Origin: an uncultured Collinsella sp.
Lineage (GTDB): Bacteria; Actinomycetota; Coriobacteriia; Coriobacteriales; Coriobacteriaceae
Direction: 5' to 3'
NCBI GenBank assembly: GCA_934655755.1
Contig: CAKUHA010000002.1
Location: 1 to 64,000, forward strand
Length of the DNA stretch: 64,000 nt
Within the stretch, counting starts at the first letter, position 1; every line of letters begins with the position of its first letter. The notes beneath the pieces were generated by a model. The model was not told where the DNA came from. It made no database searches and saw only the letters and a list, made by a program, of their open reading frames with translations. Positions 17,595 through 26,386 of this stretch are shown here, one piece after another. Position numbers and translations under genes: made by a program.

Positions 17595-18254
17595 GTGAAC
17601 AAGAGCAAGCGCATCGCCATCAGTCTGGCCGCAAGCGTGCTTGCCGCGGCCCTTTGCATGGCTTACGGGTCGTCAATTCGCTCGCAGGCCGATCAGGCCC
17701 AGGCCGAGACCTTGGCAAAATACGGCGGCGACCGTATCGAAGTTTGCGTTGCCGCGCGCGATATCGACGCAGGTGAGACCCTCGACGAAACCAACGTCAT
17801 AACCCAGGAGTGGCTGGCAAGCCTGCTGCCGCGTGATGCGGCGACCGAACTGCGTCAGGTGCGTGGCGACGTGACGACCTCGCGCATTCCCAAAAACGCC
17901 GTGATTTGCGATGTCTACACCAAGGCCGAGAGCCACACGCTCGAGGTGCCCAAGGGCAAGGTTGCCGTTTCGGTGGCGGTCGATGCCGAGCATTCGGTGG
18001 GCGGCGCCACGGGCGTTGGCAGCTATGTGGACGTATACGTGCAAAAGGATGGCGTGACCGACCGCCTGTGCGGTGCGCGCGTAATTGATACCAGCGAGGA
18101 AGCCGGTACCTCGCGCGAAGGCAAGATCGAGTGGGTGACGCTGGCGGCGGATCCCGACGACGTTAAGGAATTGCTGGGGGCCTCGGGCAAGGGAACGATC
18201 AGCTTGACGATTCCCGCCACGGCGCGCGGCAAAAAGAGCGGAGGCGACGAGTGA
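17595..18254 (+). CDS. SAF-domain pilus assembly protein (CpaB/RcpC-like)
   Basis: The 219-residue product is the first gene of a Tad/Flp pilus locus. After a short basic start (VNKSKRIAI) there is one hydrophobic anchor, SLAASVLAAALCMAYGSSI. A SAF-type domain with CVAARDIDAGETLDETNV and the RIPKNAVICDVY segment follows, matching the layout of CpaB/RcpC proteins that line the outer part of the pilus machine. In a monoderm organism it would be a membrane-anchored extracytoplasmic protein. The GTG at 17595 follows GAGAGGAG. It overlaps the next gene by one base (TGATG). Confidence 0.75.
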   Translation: MNKSKRIAISLAASVLAAALCMAYGSSIRSQADQAQAETLAKYGGDRIEVCVAARDIDAGETLDETNVITQEWLASLLPRDAATELRQVRGDVTTSRIPKNAVICDVYTKAESHTLEVPKGKVAVSVAVDAEHSVGGATGVGSYVDVYVQKDGVTDRLCGARVIDTSEEAGTSREGKIEWVTLAADPDDVKELLGASGKGTISLTIPATARGKKSGGDE

Positions 18255-19921
18255 TGAAGGCGATCTGGCTTGCGTGCTGCGCGTGTGGCGATTACGGCCT
18301 GCTGCAGCGTGAGGTCGAAAGCCGCGATGCGGGCGCACAGGTGCTGCGTGTCGGGGACCTGGATGGCCTGGTGGCCATGGCGCGCGCGTTTCCGTCGCGT
18401 CGCGGGGCTGCCATGATCGCGGCGGTGCCGTTTGCGCCCGCCGATGTGCGGACGACGGTCGCGCGCCTGACGGCCGAGGGCCGCGTGGGGCGTGTGGTCG
18501 TGTTGATAGAAGCGCTCGATCCGTCGGATATCGAAGGGCTGTTTCGCGCGGGGGCGACCGAGGTCATCGCCGCGCACAGCGTATGCGGCAGCAGGCACGC
18601 GGGCGAGGGAGCGGCCGATCCCGATCGGTTGGTGCCGATCGAGCCCGATGCTTTTGTTGATAGGGAACCCGGGGCGCCTCGCGCTACAGGAGGCCCGCGT
18701 GTTGATGATTATGGAAGAGCGGAAGCCGAGCATGGTCGGTGTCCCCGGGACCCCCTTACATACGATGACGTCGGGGTGTCAGCGCCGTATGGCGATGAGC
18801 CTCTGACGACGGATATGGGATACGTGCACGGCGTAAACCTGGCAGAAGGACTCGATGAAGTCGAGGGCTTTGCCGCGGGTGCGAGCTCGTTTGATGGGCC
18901 GGCGCCCGTGCAAGTGCCGCCCGTATACCCCGCGCCGATCGAGCAGTCCGCGCCAACTGGGCAACCCGCTATGCCTGCCTGGGCACGGCAGGTGGCTGCA
19001 GCCGGAGAGACGGGAATGCTGTCCCCGATGCCTGCCACCCCCGCTTCCGCGGTGTCCGACGACGCCGTGGGGTCTTCGCACCGCGCCCCGGTCATCTGCG
19101 CTGTTTCGGGCTCGGGCGGCTGCGGCAAGTCGACGATTATTGCCGTTATGGCGCATGCGGCATCGCTGCTGGGCCTGCGTGCCGCCGTGCTCGATCTGGA
19201 CCTTATGTTTGGCAACCTCTACGACCTTATGGGCGCCGAGGCCCCGCGCGATATGGCGGCCCTGATTGAGCCGTCCGCCGCCGGCTCGTTGGCGGAACCC
19301 GACGTGGTCGCCGCCTCGATGCGCGTCGCCCCGGGCGTCACGCTTTGGGGACCTGTCGCGGCCCCCGAGAAGGCCGAGCTCATGGCGCGTCCAGTGGAGC
19401 TGATGCTCGATATCTTGCGGCGCGAGTCCGACGTGGTTTTTGTCGACACCTCGGTCTTTTGGGGCGATGCCGTGGCCGCCGCCGTGGCGGCAAGCGATCG
19501 CTGCCTGGTGGTGGGCGATGCGGCGGTGTCGTCCGCGACCTCTGCGGCGCGCGTCATTGAGCTGGCAAGTCGCGTGGGCGTGCCGCGCACGCGCATGAGC
19601 GCCGTGTTCAACCGGTTTGGTGCGCGCGGTGCCGATGAGGATGTCGCCATGCGTTTTGAGATCGCGTGCTCGCTCAGCTCCAAGATCCGCATTGCCGACG
19701 GCGGGCAGGACTTGGCATCACTTATGGCATTTGGCCGCGCCGACGAGGCGATAGGCCAGACCGGCGCCTTTGCGACGAGCGTTCGTGAAGCTACGCGCGA
19801 GATGCTCGTGGAGCTTGGCTGTGCCGTCGGTCCGTGGAGCGACGTGGTCAACGACCGCGCGACACGCAGTGAGCGTCCGCGCATACGTCTGCCGTGGTCG
19901 CGCGAGGGTGATCCGCGATGA
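18254..19921 (+). CDS. Tad pilus localisation ATPase (TadZ/CpaE-like)
   Basis: This 555-residue protein has an N-terminal receiver-like region (about residues 1-130) and a long Pro/Ala-rich linker. The C-terminal MinD/ParA-type ATPase domain starts near residue 275. Its deviant Walker A is SGSGGCGKSTIIAVMA, followed by AAVLDLDLMFGNLYDL and the DVVFVDTS strand. TadZ/CpaE proteins place the Tad machine at cell sites. The receiver-like part lacks an obvious phospho-acceptor Asp that I could assign. Start: the ATG at 18254 overlaps the previous stop; the GTG at 18251 is an alternative. cpaF follows with an ATGA overlap. Confidence 0.8.
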   Translation: MKAIWLACCACGDYGLLQREVESRDAGAQVLRVGDLDGLVAMARAFPSRRGAAMIAAVPFAPADVRTTVARLTAEGRVGRVVVLIEALDPSDIEGLFRAGATEVIAAHSVCGSRHAGEGAADPDRLVPIEPDAFVDREPGAPRATGGPRVDDYGRAEAEHGRCPRDPLTYDDVGVSAPYGDEPLTTDMGYVHGVNLAEGLDEVEGFAAGASSFDGPAPVQVPPVYPAPIEQSAPTGQPAMPAWARQVAAAGETGMLSPMPATPASAVSDDAVGSSHRAPVICAVSGSGGCGKSTIIAVMAHAASLLGLRAAVLDLDLMFGNLYDLMGAEAPRDMAALIEPSAAGSLAEPDVVAASMRVAPGVTLWGPVAAPEKAELMARPVELMLDILRRESDVVFVDTSVFWGDAVAAAVAASDRCLVVGDAAVSSATSAARVIELASRVGVPRTRMSAVFNRFGARGADEDVAMRFEIACSLSSKIRIADGGQDLASLMAFGRADEAIGQTGAFATSVREATREMLVELGCAVGPWSDVVNDRATRSERPRIRLPWSREGDPR

Positions 19922-21246
19922 GCTTGCAGACAAGGATTAAAGCCGCTGGCGCGGCCGCGGCGACAGCGCCCGTCGATGCGGGTCGCCATCGCGCGATCAA
20001 GCGTCGTACCAAGCGCGCGGTGATGGATCGCATGGGGTACGACGAGGTGGCGCGCATCAGCTCCTACGTCGACCCGGTGCTCGCGCGTACCGAACTGCGC
20101 CCGGCGGTGGAGGCGGCTCTTAATGTAGAGGAGTCGACCGACCTGGCAACGCCCGAGCGCGAGACCATCATCGATGAAATTCTGGACGACGTGGTCGGCT
20201 TGGGTCCGTTGCAGCCGCTCATCGAAGACGATACCGTCACCGAGATCATGATCAACGGCTGCCGTTCCGCCTTTTTCGAACGCGGCGGCGTTCTATATCC
20301 CATCGAGCATGCATTTGACGACGACGAGCAGATTCGCGTGCTGATCGACCGCATTATCTCTCCGCTCGGCCGTCGTATCGATGAGCGGAGCCCTATCGTT
20401 AACGCGCGCCTCAAGACGGGTTACCGCGTCAACGCGGTGATTCCGCCCGTGGCGATTGACGGGCCGATTCTTACTATCCGCAAGTTCTCGGACCGCATTT
20501 GCTCGCTGGATGAGCTCGTGGGGTTGGGGTCGCTGCCGCTTTGGTATGCGCAGCTGCTGTCGTGCGCGGTGTCGCTGCGGCAGGATCTGGCCGTCGCGGG
20601 CGGTACGGGCTCGGGCAAGACGACGCTGCTCAATGCGCTGTCGTGCGAGATTTCCACGGGCGAGCGCATTGTGACGATCGAGGATTCCGCCGAGCTTAAG
20701 TTTGCGCACCATCCCCATGTCGTGCGCCTGGAGGCTCGCGAGGCCTCGATCGAAGGCGAGGGCGCGGTCACGATTCGCGACCTGGTGACCAACGCCTTGC
20801 GCATGCGTCCCGATCGCATCGTGGTGGGCGAGGTGCGCGGCGCGGAGTGCTGCGACATGCTGCAGGCCATGAACACCGGCCATGACGGCTCGCTCACCAC
20901 ACTTCATGCGGGAACCGAGCAGGAGACGGTGGTGCGGCTGACGCTGCTCGCGCGCTACGGCATCGACCTGCCAAGTGAGCTGATCGAGGAACAGATCGCC
21001 ATGGCACTCGACGGCATCGTGATGTCCGAGCGCCATGCGGACGGCAAGCGTTTCGTGTCCTCGTACTCGGGGGTGCGTCGCGCTTCGACGGGTGGCGTAG
21101 AGCTCGAGCGCTACGTGACGTTCGACGCTGCCGAGCGCACTTGGACGCTCGACCGCGAGCCGCCGTTTATCGCAGAGGGCTTGCGCTCGGGAACGCTCAC
21201 GCAAGAGGAGGTGGACGAATGGAGATCGCTGTGCCCCTCATCGTAG
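19918..21246 (+). CDS. Tad/Flp pilus assembly ATPase (TadA/CpaF, type II/IV secretion superfamily)
   Basis: This 442-residue hexameric ATPase powers Flp pilus extension, and probably retraction, at the cytoplasmic membrane. Family motifs are clear: VVGLGPLQPLIEDDTVTEIM near residue 100, Walker A AVAGGTGSGKTTLLNAL, the Asp box IVTIEDSAELKF, Walker B RPDRIVVGEVRG and the His box TGHDGSLTTLHAG. Length is typical. It starts with ATGA overlap on the previous gene and overlaps the next start by 28 bp, which indicates a tightly coupled operon. Confidence 0.94.
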   Translation: MSLQTRIKAAGAAAATAPVDAGRHRAIKRRTKRAVMDRMGYDEVARISSYVDPVLARTELRPAVEAALNVEESTDLATPERETIIDEILDDVVGLGPLQPLIEDDTVTEIMINGCRSAFFERGGVLYPIEHAFDDDEQIRVLIDRIISPLGRRIDERSPIVNARLKTGYRVNAVIPPVAIDGPILTIRKFSDRICSLDELVGLGSLPLWYAQLLSCAVSLRQDLAVAGGTGSGKTTLLNALSCEISTGERIVTIEDSAELKFAHHPHVVRLEAREASIEGEGAVTIRDLVTNALRMRPDRIVVGEVRGAECCDMLQAMNTGHDGSLTTLHAGTEQETVVRLTLLARYGIDLPSELIEEQIAMALDGIVMSERHADGKRFVSSYSGVRRASTGGVELERYVTFDAAERTWTLDREPPFIAEGLRSGTLTQEEVDEWRSLCPSS

Positions 21247-22145
21247 GGGGCCTCGCGGGACTGTCTGTTGCGACGGCGTGCGGGGCGGAACCCCGTACGC
21301 CGCGGGTCCCGCCGAAAGAGATGGCGCATCAAACGCTGGAGTCGGTTGCGGAGAGGCTGCCCCGTGAGCTGGTGGAAAACGACACATTGGCAAGGCTTGC
21401 TCGTTCCTGGGTGTCGCTGATCCCTGCGGGCCGCCTGGGTTTTGCTATCGAGGACGATGCGGCACGCCTGGCGTTTCTGCTGCTATCGAGCGGTGTTGCG
21501 TGCCTTGCGCTGACCGTGGTATCGCTTTCGCTCCTTGGGTTTTTCCTGGGGCTCGCGGTGCCGTTTGCCGCGGCCGCTGTGCGTGACACCTTTGATCGTC
21601 GCCGCGAACGGCACGATGCGGAAGAGGCTATGCCCGAGGCTTTCACGGCGCTTTCCATGTCGCTTGCCTCGGGACATTCGCTGGCCCAGGGCATGCGTTT
21701 CGTGGGCGCCCATGCGCAGGAGCCGGTCCATACCGAGTTTTTGCGCGTTGCCGCGGCAATTGAATGCGGCATCTCGGCAACCGACGCCTTGGATGATCTG
21801 CTGGTTCGCGTCGATGCGCCCGGGCTTTCGCTCGTTACCCTGGCGCTCAAGGTCTCGCAGCGTACCGGTGCTCCGCTTGCCGGTCTGCTGTCCGAGGCGG
21901 CAAGCATGGTGGGGGAGCGTATCGAGCTTAAGCGTCGTCTAGACGTTAAGACGTCGCAGGCCCGCATGTCGGCACATATGGTCGCGGCGATGCCGGCGGG
22001 TATGTGCGCGGTGCTGGCGCTTCTTTCGGCCGACTTTCGCCACGGTCTCGCGACGCCCGCGGGGGCCGGTGCCGTGGTACTGGGTCTGGCCCTCAATGTC
22101 GTTGCGCTGGTGGTTATCCGCCGCATTATGAGGATGGAATTATGA
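21219..22145 (+). CDS. Tad pilus inner-membrane platform protein (TadB-like, T2SSF domain)
   Basis: The 308-residue product has membrane segments near residues 1-20, 85-125 and the C-terminus. The cytoplasmic T2SSF domain contains EEAMPEAFTALSMSLASGHS, IECGISATDALDDL and LKVSQRTGAPLAGLL. TadB pairs with TadC to form the membrane platform that the CpaF ATPase drives. The ATG at 21219 follows AGAGGAGG inside the end of cpaF. The stop overlaps the tadC start (ATGA). Confidence 0.85.
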   Translation: MEIAVPLIVGGLAGLSVATACGAEPRTPRVPPKEMAHQTLESVAERLPRELVENDTLARLARSWVSLIPAGRLGFAIEDDAARLAFLLLSSGVACLALTVVSLSLLGFFLGLAVPFAAAAVRDTFDRRRERHDAEEAMPEAFTALSMSLASGHSLAQGMRFVGAHAQEPVHTEFLRVAAAIECGISATDALDDLLVRVDAPGLSLVTLALKVSQRTGAPLAGLLSEAASMVGERIELKRRLDVKTSQARMSAHMVAAMPAGMCAVLALLSADFRHGLATPAGAGAVVLGLALNVVALVVIRRIMRMEL

Positions 22146-22783
22146 GCGCCCTGGTTGCCGCGACGGCTTGCCTGTGCGCGCTGAGCGCCTTTGTCGCAAC
22201 GGGTTTTGCGCGTGCGGAGGCGCGCGATATCGCAATGGCCTGCAGGCGTGAGGCAGCGTTGATCTTTGCTGCCGCCCATTCGCTGGTCGACGCTGTCGCC
22301 GCGCGCGTTAGGAGAGCGGTCGGGGCGAGGGACGCGCAGCGTGTGACGCTCGGCGAGGTGTCCGAGATGATTGACGTCGTGCGCTTGGGTCTATCTGCCG
22401 GGCTTTCGTTTGACGCCGCGCTCGAGATTTTTTGCGCCAATCGCGCATCGTTGCTGGCGGTCCGACTTGAGCGGGCGTGCATGGCGTGGCAGGTGGGCGT
22501 GGGGACGCGTGAGGACGAGCTGATGGCGGCGGCGCGCGACCTGGATGTGCGGGCGCTCGAGACGTTTGCCATCACGGTGGGTCAAGCGCTCGCTCTGGGC
22601 GCCCCGCTTGCCGAGACGCTTGCCGCGCAGAGCCGCGAGATCCGTGCGGCTCACCGTGCCGCGGTCGAGCGCGAGATCGAGCGAGCGCCCGTCAAGTTGT
22701 TGATCCCCACCGGCACGCTCATTTTGCCGGCGCTGCTGCTATCCATATTGGGCCCGCTGCTGGGAGCAGGCGGGATGATGTAG
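22142..22783 (+). CDS. Tad pilus inner-membrane platform protein (TadC-like, T2SSF domain)
   Basis: This 213-residue protein is the second platform component. It has an N-terminal hydrophobic helix, a T2SSF-like domain with EMIDVVRLGLSAGLSFDAAL and TFAITVGQALALGAPLAETL, and a C-terminal helix (LLIPTGTLILPALLLSILGP). It is shorter than many TadC proteins because one N-terminal helix seems to be missing. It overlaps tadB by four bases and is followed within 10 bp by the pilin gene. Confidence 0.82.
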   Translation: MSALVAATACLCALSAFVATGFARAEARDIAMACRREAALIFAAAHSLVDAVAARVRRAVGARDAQRVTLGEVSEMIDVVRLGLSAGLSFDAALEIFCANRASLLAVRLERACMAWQVGVGTREDELMAAARDLDVRALETFAITVGQALALGAPLAETLAAQSREIRAAHRAAVEREIERAPVKLLIPTGTLILPALLLSILGPLLGAGGMM

Positions 22784-22793
22784 GGAGGAATAT

Positions 22794-23027
22794 ATGAACA
22801 CGATGACTGACGTCGCGGGCAAGATCTGGAGCTGGGCTTTTTACCAGGCAATTCGCGTTCGCCAGCACACGGGGGCGTTACTGCGGGAGGAGAGCGCACA
22901 AGGCACCACCGAATATGCCATCTTGGTCGGCGTGCTCGTGGTGATCGCCATCATCGCCATCGTCGCGTTTAAGGGCAAGGTCGAAGAGCTGTGGAACGCG
23001 ATCAGCGACGGCATCAACAGCCTGTAG
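22794..23027 (+). CDS. Flp-type pilin
   Basis: This 77-residue prepilin has a 36-residue leader ending REESA, then QGTTEYAILVGVLVVIAIIA. Cleavage between Ala and Gln would leave Glu at position +5, as in Flp and TadE-type prepilins, followed by Tyr. After the hydrophobic helix only about 20 residues remain (FKGKVEELWNAISDGINSL), the usual size of a Flp pilin. It is the best candidate for the major pilin. GGAGG precedes the ATG. No prepilin peptidase gene is in the window. Confidence 0.88.
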   Translation: MNTMTDVAGKIWSWAFYQAIRVRQHTGALLREESAQGTTEYAILVGVLVVIAIIAIVAFKGKVEELWNAISDGINSL

Positions 23028-23557
23028 GACATGGGCACCCTGCCGGTTCGCTGCTGGTGCTTGCCTGCTTGATCGTGGCGATCGTGGCCGTGATGTGGGG
23101 ACTGGGCGCTGCGCGTCGGCATGGTTCCGATAGCGTCGAAGCTCCTGCTGCCGTAGCGTCCCAGGATGATGCGGCGCAAAATGACGGCGTTTCTGCCGCC
23201 GACGGAGATGCGCCCGTCACGGCGCAGACCTTTCTGCAATCGCTCGATACCCAGGCGGGTGCGGTACCGGAGCCGTCCGGGGACAGTGCCATTGCGGCGC
23301 GGCTCGCATGGTCCGAGGACCGTCCGATGATGGAGGCTGCCGCGGACATGCTGCGCGCCTACCGGGAGATGCCCACGGCGCATCTGGCCTTGAGCGGCTA
23401 TATCGACATCAAGGGCAACCTATGGGGCGCCATTGTGCGCGACGACCGCGGATGGGTTGACATGATAACTGTCGCCGCAGATGAGGGCGATGCGTCGTGC
23501 CGTCTGCGCGCGGTGCGCCTGGTTCCGCAAAAGACGAGCTTGGAGGAGGGGTCGTGA
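22991..23557 (+). CDS. Uncharacterised membrane-anchored protein of the Tad locus
   Basis: I do not recognise this protein (up to 188 residues). One hydrophobic segment, SLLVLACLIVAIVAVMWGLG, is followed by an Ala/Asp-rich linker and a small globular region (MLRAYREMPTAHLALSGYID to the end). This suggests an extracytoplasmic domain held by an N-terminal anchor. The start is uncertain: a GTG at 22991 lies inside the flp gene in another frame, and a GTG at 23057 lies within the anchor. Neither has a strong ribosome binding site. Position between two pilin genes suggests a pilus-associated role, which is inference. Confidence 0.6.
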   Translation: MERDQRRHQQPVGHGHPAGSLLVLACLIVAIVAVMWGLGAARRHGSDSVEAPAAVASQDDAAQNDGVSAADGDAPVTAQTFLQSLDTQAGAVPEPSGDSAIAARLAWSEDRPMMEAAADMLRAYREMPTAHLALSGYIDIKGNLWGAIVRDDRGWVDMITVAADEGDASCRLRAVRLVPQKTSLEEGS

Positions 23558-23558
23558 G

Positions 23559-23777
23559 ATGCAAGATGCCCTGCGCGAAGAGTCTGCCCAATCGACCGTC
23601 GAATACGCCATCGTCACGTTGGCGCTGCTCTCGATTGTGCTGGCAATCGCCGGCCTTTGGCGCGCCGGCACCGATGGCCGTCTGGCGGCGTTGGTCGAGC
23701 GGGCGGCGTCGCATGGCATTGCCCCCATGTCGATCATCGATGCCGCGACGGGTGCCAAGGATATCGCACTGTATTGA
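23559..23777 (+). CDS. Second Flp-type pilin-like protein
   Basis: This 72-residue product has a very short leader, MQDALREESA, then QSTVEYAIVTLALLSIVLAI. The Ala-Gln junction with Glu at +5 and Tyr at +6 is the same processing signature as the first pilin. The mature tail is about 40 residues (AGLWRAGTDGRLAALVERAA onward), longer than the first pilin, so it may be a minor pilin. GGAGGAGGGG precedes the ATG at 23559, which follows the previous stop by one base. Confidence 0.82.
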   Translation: MQDALREESAQSTVEYAIVTLALLSIVLAIAGLWRAGTDGRLAALVERAASHGIAPMSIIDAATGAKDIALY

Positions 23778-24252
23778 TGCCGCACGTGAGGACCGGGCGC
23801 AGTCGACGGTGGAGGCCGCTTTTTTGCTTCCGACGTTTTTGACGCTCATCTTGTTGGCATTGCAGCCGGTGTGCCTGCTGTATACCCGCGCGGTTATGGA
23901 GTCTGCTGCTGCTGAGACCGCGCGGATCATGACTACGACGACGGTGAACGACGACGCCGACTTGGAGGAGTTTGCCCGCCGCAGGCTCGCCGCGGTACCC
24001 AACGTCTCGATATTCCATGCTGGAGGTCCGCTGTCGTGGGATATCGAGTTGGGCCGGGCGGGCGCGGGCGGCACCTCGTCCGTATCTATTGCCGGCGACG
24101 TGAAGCCTCTGCCCGTGATCGGCGCCTTTGCGCAGTCTATGGGCACCGCAAGCGCGGACGGATACGTTGAGCTCAGGGTCGACGTCTCATATCGTTCGCG
24201 TCCCGACTGGTTGGAGGGGGACTATGATTCGTGGATTGCTTCTTGGGATTAA
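23740..24252 (+). CDS. TadE-like pseudopilin
   Basis: The product has the prepilin-like stretch AREDRAQSTVEAAFLLPTFL followed by LTLILLALQPVCLLYTRAV. The Ala-Gln junction with Glu at +5 is the same as in neighbouring pilins, and the TVEAAF form is typical of TadE-family minor pilins. The mature domain is about 145 residues. The start is unclear. The ATG at 23740 gives a leader of about 22 residues but lacks a good ribosome binding site. An ATT at 23773, overlapping the previous TGA, is the only initiation-like codon at the junction itself. It overlaps the next gene by 29 bp. Confidence 0.72.
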   Translation: MPRRVPRISHCIDAAREDRAQSTVEAAFLLPTFLTLILLALQPVCLLYTRAVMESAAAETARIMTTTTVNDDADLEEFARRRLAAVPNVSIFHAGGPLSWDIELGRAGAGGTSSVSIAGDVKPLPVIGAFAQSMGTASADGYVELRVDVSYRSRPDWLEGDYDSWIASWD

Positions 24253-26386
24253 ACGCTTTTGGTCAAACCGCGTTCCGGCGCGCCGTCGGCGTCTCGGTCC
24301 CCGCCGAAAGCGGGGCGGCTTTATGGGCCGCACCGGCATCGATTTGTTTATCGAGGACGGCGCTTACACCACGCTCTCTTCTGCCGTGGTCATCTTGGTC
24401 GTGCTCACGCTGTTGTTTTCCTCGACGGCGGCGATATGGAGCATGTCGCGAGCCGGAGATACGCAGGTGGCGGCCGATAGCGGTGCGCTGGCAGGTGCCA
24501 ACGTGGTGTCGTCCTATCATACGGCCGCCACGGTACTCGACGCGTGCATCTTGAGTCTGGGCCTGGCGGGCTTTGCCACCGTCGGCACCGGTCTGGTTGC
24601 CATGCTCATACCGGGCGCCGAGGTGGCGGGGGCCGATATCGTCGATACCGGCGTCGAGGTCATTAAAACACGCAACAAGTTTGCCAAAAGTGCATCCAAG
24701 GGTCTTCAGAAGGTGGAGACCGCCCTGCCGTATTTAATTGCCGCGCGTGCCATGCAGGCCGTGTCGGCGCAGAATACCGAGGGCGTGACCTATACCGGCA
24801 CGGCGCTCGCCGTACCCAGGACCTCCGATTCGGATTTTGCCGCGCTCGAAGGGTCCGAGATTTCGACCGATGCCATCGAAAGCACCTCAAAAGACTTGGA
24901 CTACGCTGCCAAGGAGCTGCAGAAGGCGTCCGAGAAAACGGCAAAGGCCAAAGAGCGTGCCTGGCTTGCCGACTGCGGCGGGTCGGATAAAGACACAGTC
25001 GGAAGCTGCTCGTGCATGTGGGAGCGTGCGAAGAGTCTGACGGACCTTTCTGGTGGCAAAAACCCGCATTTCGCCTCGAGCATTACGTGGGAGCCGCAGG
25101 AGGCGCTCGACCGCGCAAAGGCGTACTACCATCGGCGCTTGGCAATTGAGACGCCGAAGGGTTCGAGTGTCGAGATGATGGCGGAATCCGCGGCGCGCAA
25201 AGCGTTCTACAGCTATGCGAGCGATGAGGTCGACCGAGCTTACATACATGATGATGGCGAGCAGATCTCGTCCTACATTCCGTTGCTGCCGAGGAATTCG
25301 GATGAGGTGCGCGCAACCGAGCTCTACACCGACGCGATATGGCCGACGAGCACAAATGACGGCAAGACGTACCTTCACTATGGAACAAGCTGCCCCAACT
25401 ATGCAAAGGGAACTCCGGGCGGATTGGCATCGATCGCCGATTACGATGGCCAGGATCCGTGCGGGCGCTGTGGCTTTGACGTGCTTAGCCTGGCTCGCGT
25501 GCCCATGCCCACATCGGTGATCGAGAGCGGCTTCGAATATCACTTTGATCGATTTAAAGACGCTATGGAAGACTATGTCGATTGCCGCAAAAAAGAGATT
25601 GAACTCGAGCGTCAGACCGAGGACGAGGCCGAGCGCGCGGGCGGCGCATTCGACGATGCCATCAAGGCGCTTTCCGCCGAGCGCCCGCGTATCGCTCCGC
25701 CCGGGCGCAATGGCGTAGTGTCCTTTGCGGTCTCGGGCGCAATCTCTAGTCCCGACGAACTCAACTCTTCGTTTAACACGGCAGTTAGGCTTGGCGATCG
25801 CGGCGCGATTTCGGCTGCGGTGCTGGCACCCGATGACGCGACCGCGCAAAATAACGTGCTCGCGCGTTTCTTCTCGACGATGGAGGAGCGTTCGGGCGGA
25901 GGCATCGCGGGGGCGTTTGACGGCGTCATGGACGTTTGGGGCCAGTTGCTGGTGGGTTACGGAGATATCCAGCATGCGGCCGACGAGCTCATGGACAGCC
26001 TGATTGGCGGCCTGGGAGGAAGCAACGGAGTGCTGGGTTCCATTGCGTCGTGGCTTGGCGATACCGTGTCGGGTTCCGTGGCGGGTCTGGGCCTTGAGCC
26101 GTGCGACCTGCGCCTGCGAAAGCCCGTGCTGACCGATACCGCAAACGTCATCAAGAGTCCGGGCTCCGACATCTCCGGTCTTTCAAAAGTTCAGGATAGC
26201 CTGCGAAAAATTCCGCTTGGTGTAACCGACCCCAAGGCGCTTTGCGAGGCCCTGCAGTACCAGGTCGAACGCACGATTAACGAGGCAGTGTTTACCATTG
26301 CGGAGATTCCGCTGCCGGGTGGCGGCTCCATTCCGATCACCGTCGATGTAGCCACGTTGGCGGGCGCGTTTGGCGGTGGGTCGTAA
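24224..26386 (+). CDS. Large TadG-like pilus-locus protein
   Basis: This 720-residue protein starts with a very basic region (residues 7-32), then one membrane segment, SSAVVILVVLTLLFSSTAAI. AGDTQVAADSGALAGANVVS follows; this is the conserved post-helix motif of TadG/TadE-like Flp assembly proteins. A long extracytoplasmic part contains a Lys/Glu-rich stretch near residues 215-245 and several Cys (SCSCMW and CGRCGFDV). It lacks the von Willebrand domain common in other TadG proteins. GGAGGGGG precedes the ATG at 24224. It overlaps both neighbours, so it belongs to the operon. Confidence 0.72.
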   Translation: MIRGLLLGIKRFWSNRVPARRRRLGPRRKRGGFMGRTGIDLFIEDGAYTTLSSAVVILVVLTLLFSSTAAIWSMSRAGDTQVAADSGALAGANVVSSYHTAATVLDACILSLGLAGFATVGTGLVAMLIPGAEVAGADIVDTGVEVIKTRNKFAKSASKGLQKVETALPYLIAARAMQAVSAQNTEGVTYTGTALAVPRTSDSDFAALEGSEISTDAIESTSKDLDYAAKELQKASEKTAKAKERAWLADCGGSDKDTVGSCSCMWERAKSLTDLSGGKNPHFASSITWEPQEALDRAKAYYHRRLAIETPKGSSVEMMAESAARKAFYSYASDEVDRAYIHDDGEQISSYIPLLPRNSDEVRATELYTDAIWPTSTNDGKTYLHYGTSCPNYAKGTPGGLASIADYDGQDPCGRCGFDVLSLARVPMPTSVIESGFEYHFDRFKDAMEDYVDCRKKEIELERQTEDEAERAGGAFDDAIKALSAERPRIAPPGRNGVVSFAVSGAISSPDELNSSFNTAVRLGDRGAISAAVLAPDDATAQNNVLARFFSTMEERSGGGIAGAFDGVMDVWGQLLVGYGDIQHAADELMDSLIGGLGGSNGVLGSIASWLGDTVSGSVAGLGLEPCDLRLRKPVLTDTANVIKSPGSDISGLSKVQDSLRKIPLGVTDPKALCEALQYQVERTINEAVFTIAEIPLPGGGSIPITVDVATLAGAFGGGS

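Noticed and set aside
23031-23072. ATG directly after the flp stop as the start of the next gene
   Set aside because: Its frame stops after 13 codons. The open frame of the next gene is different.
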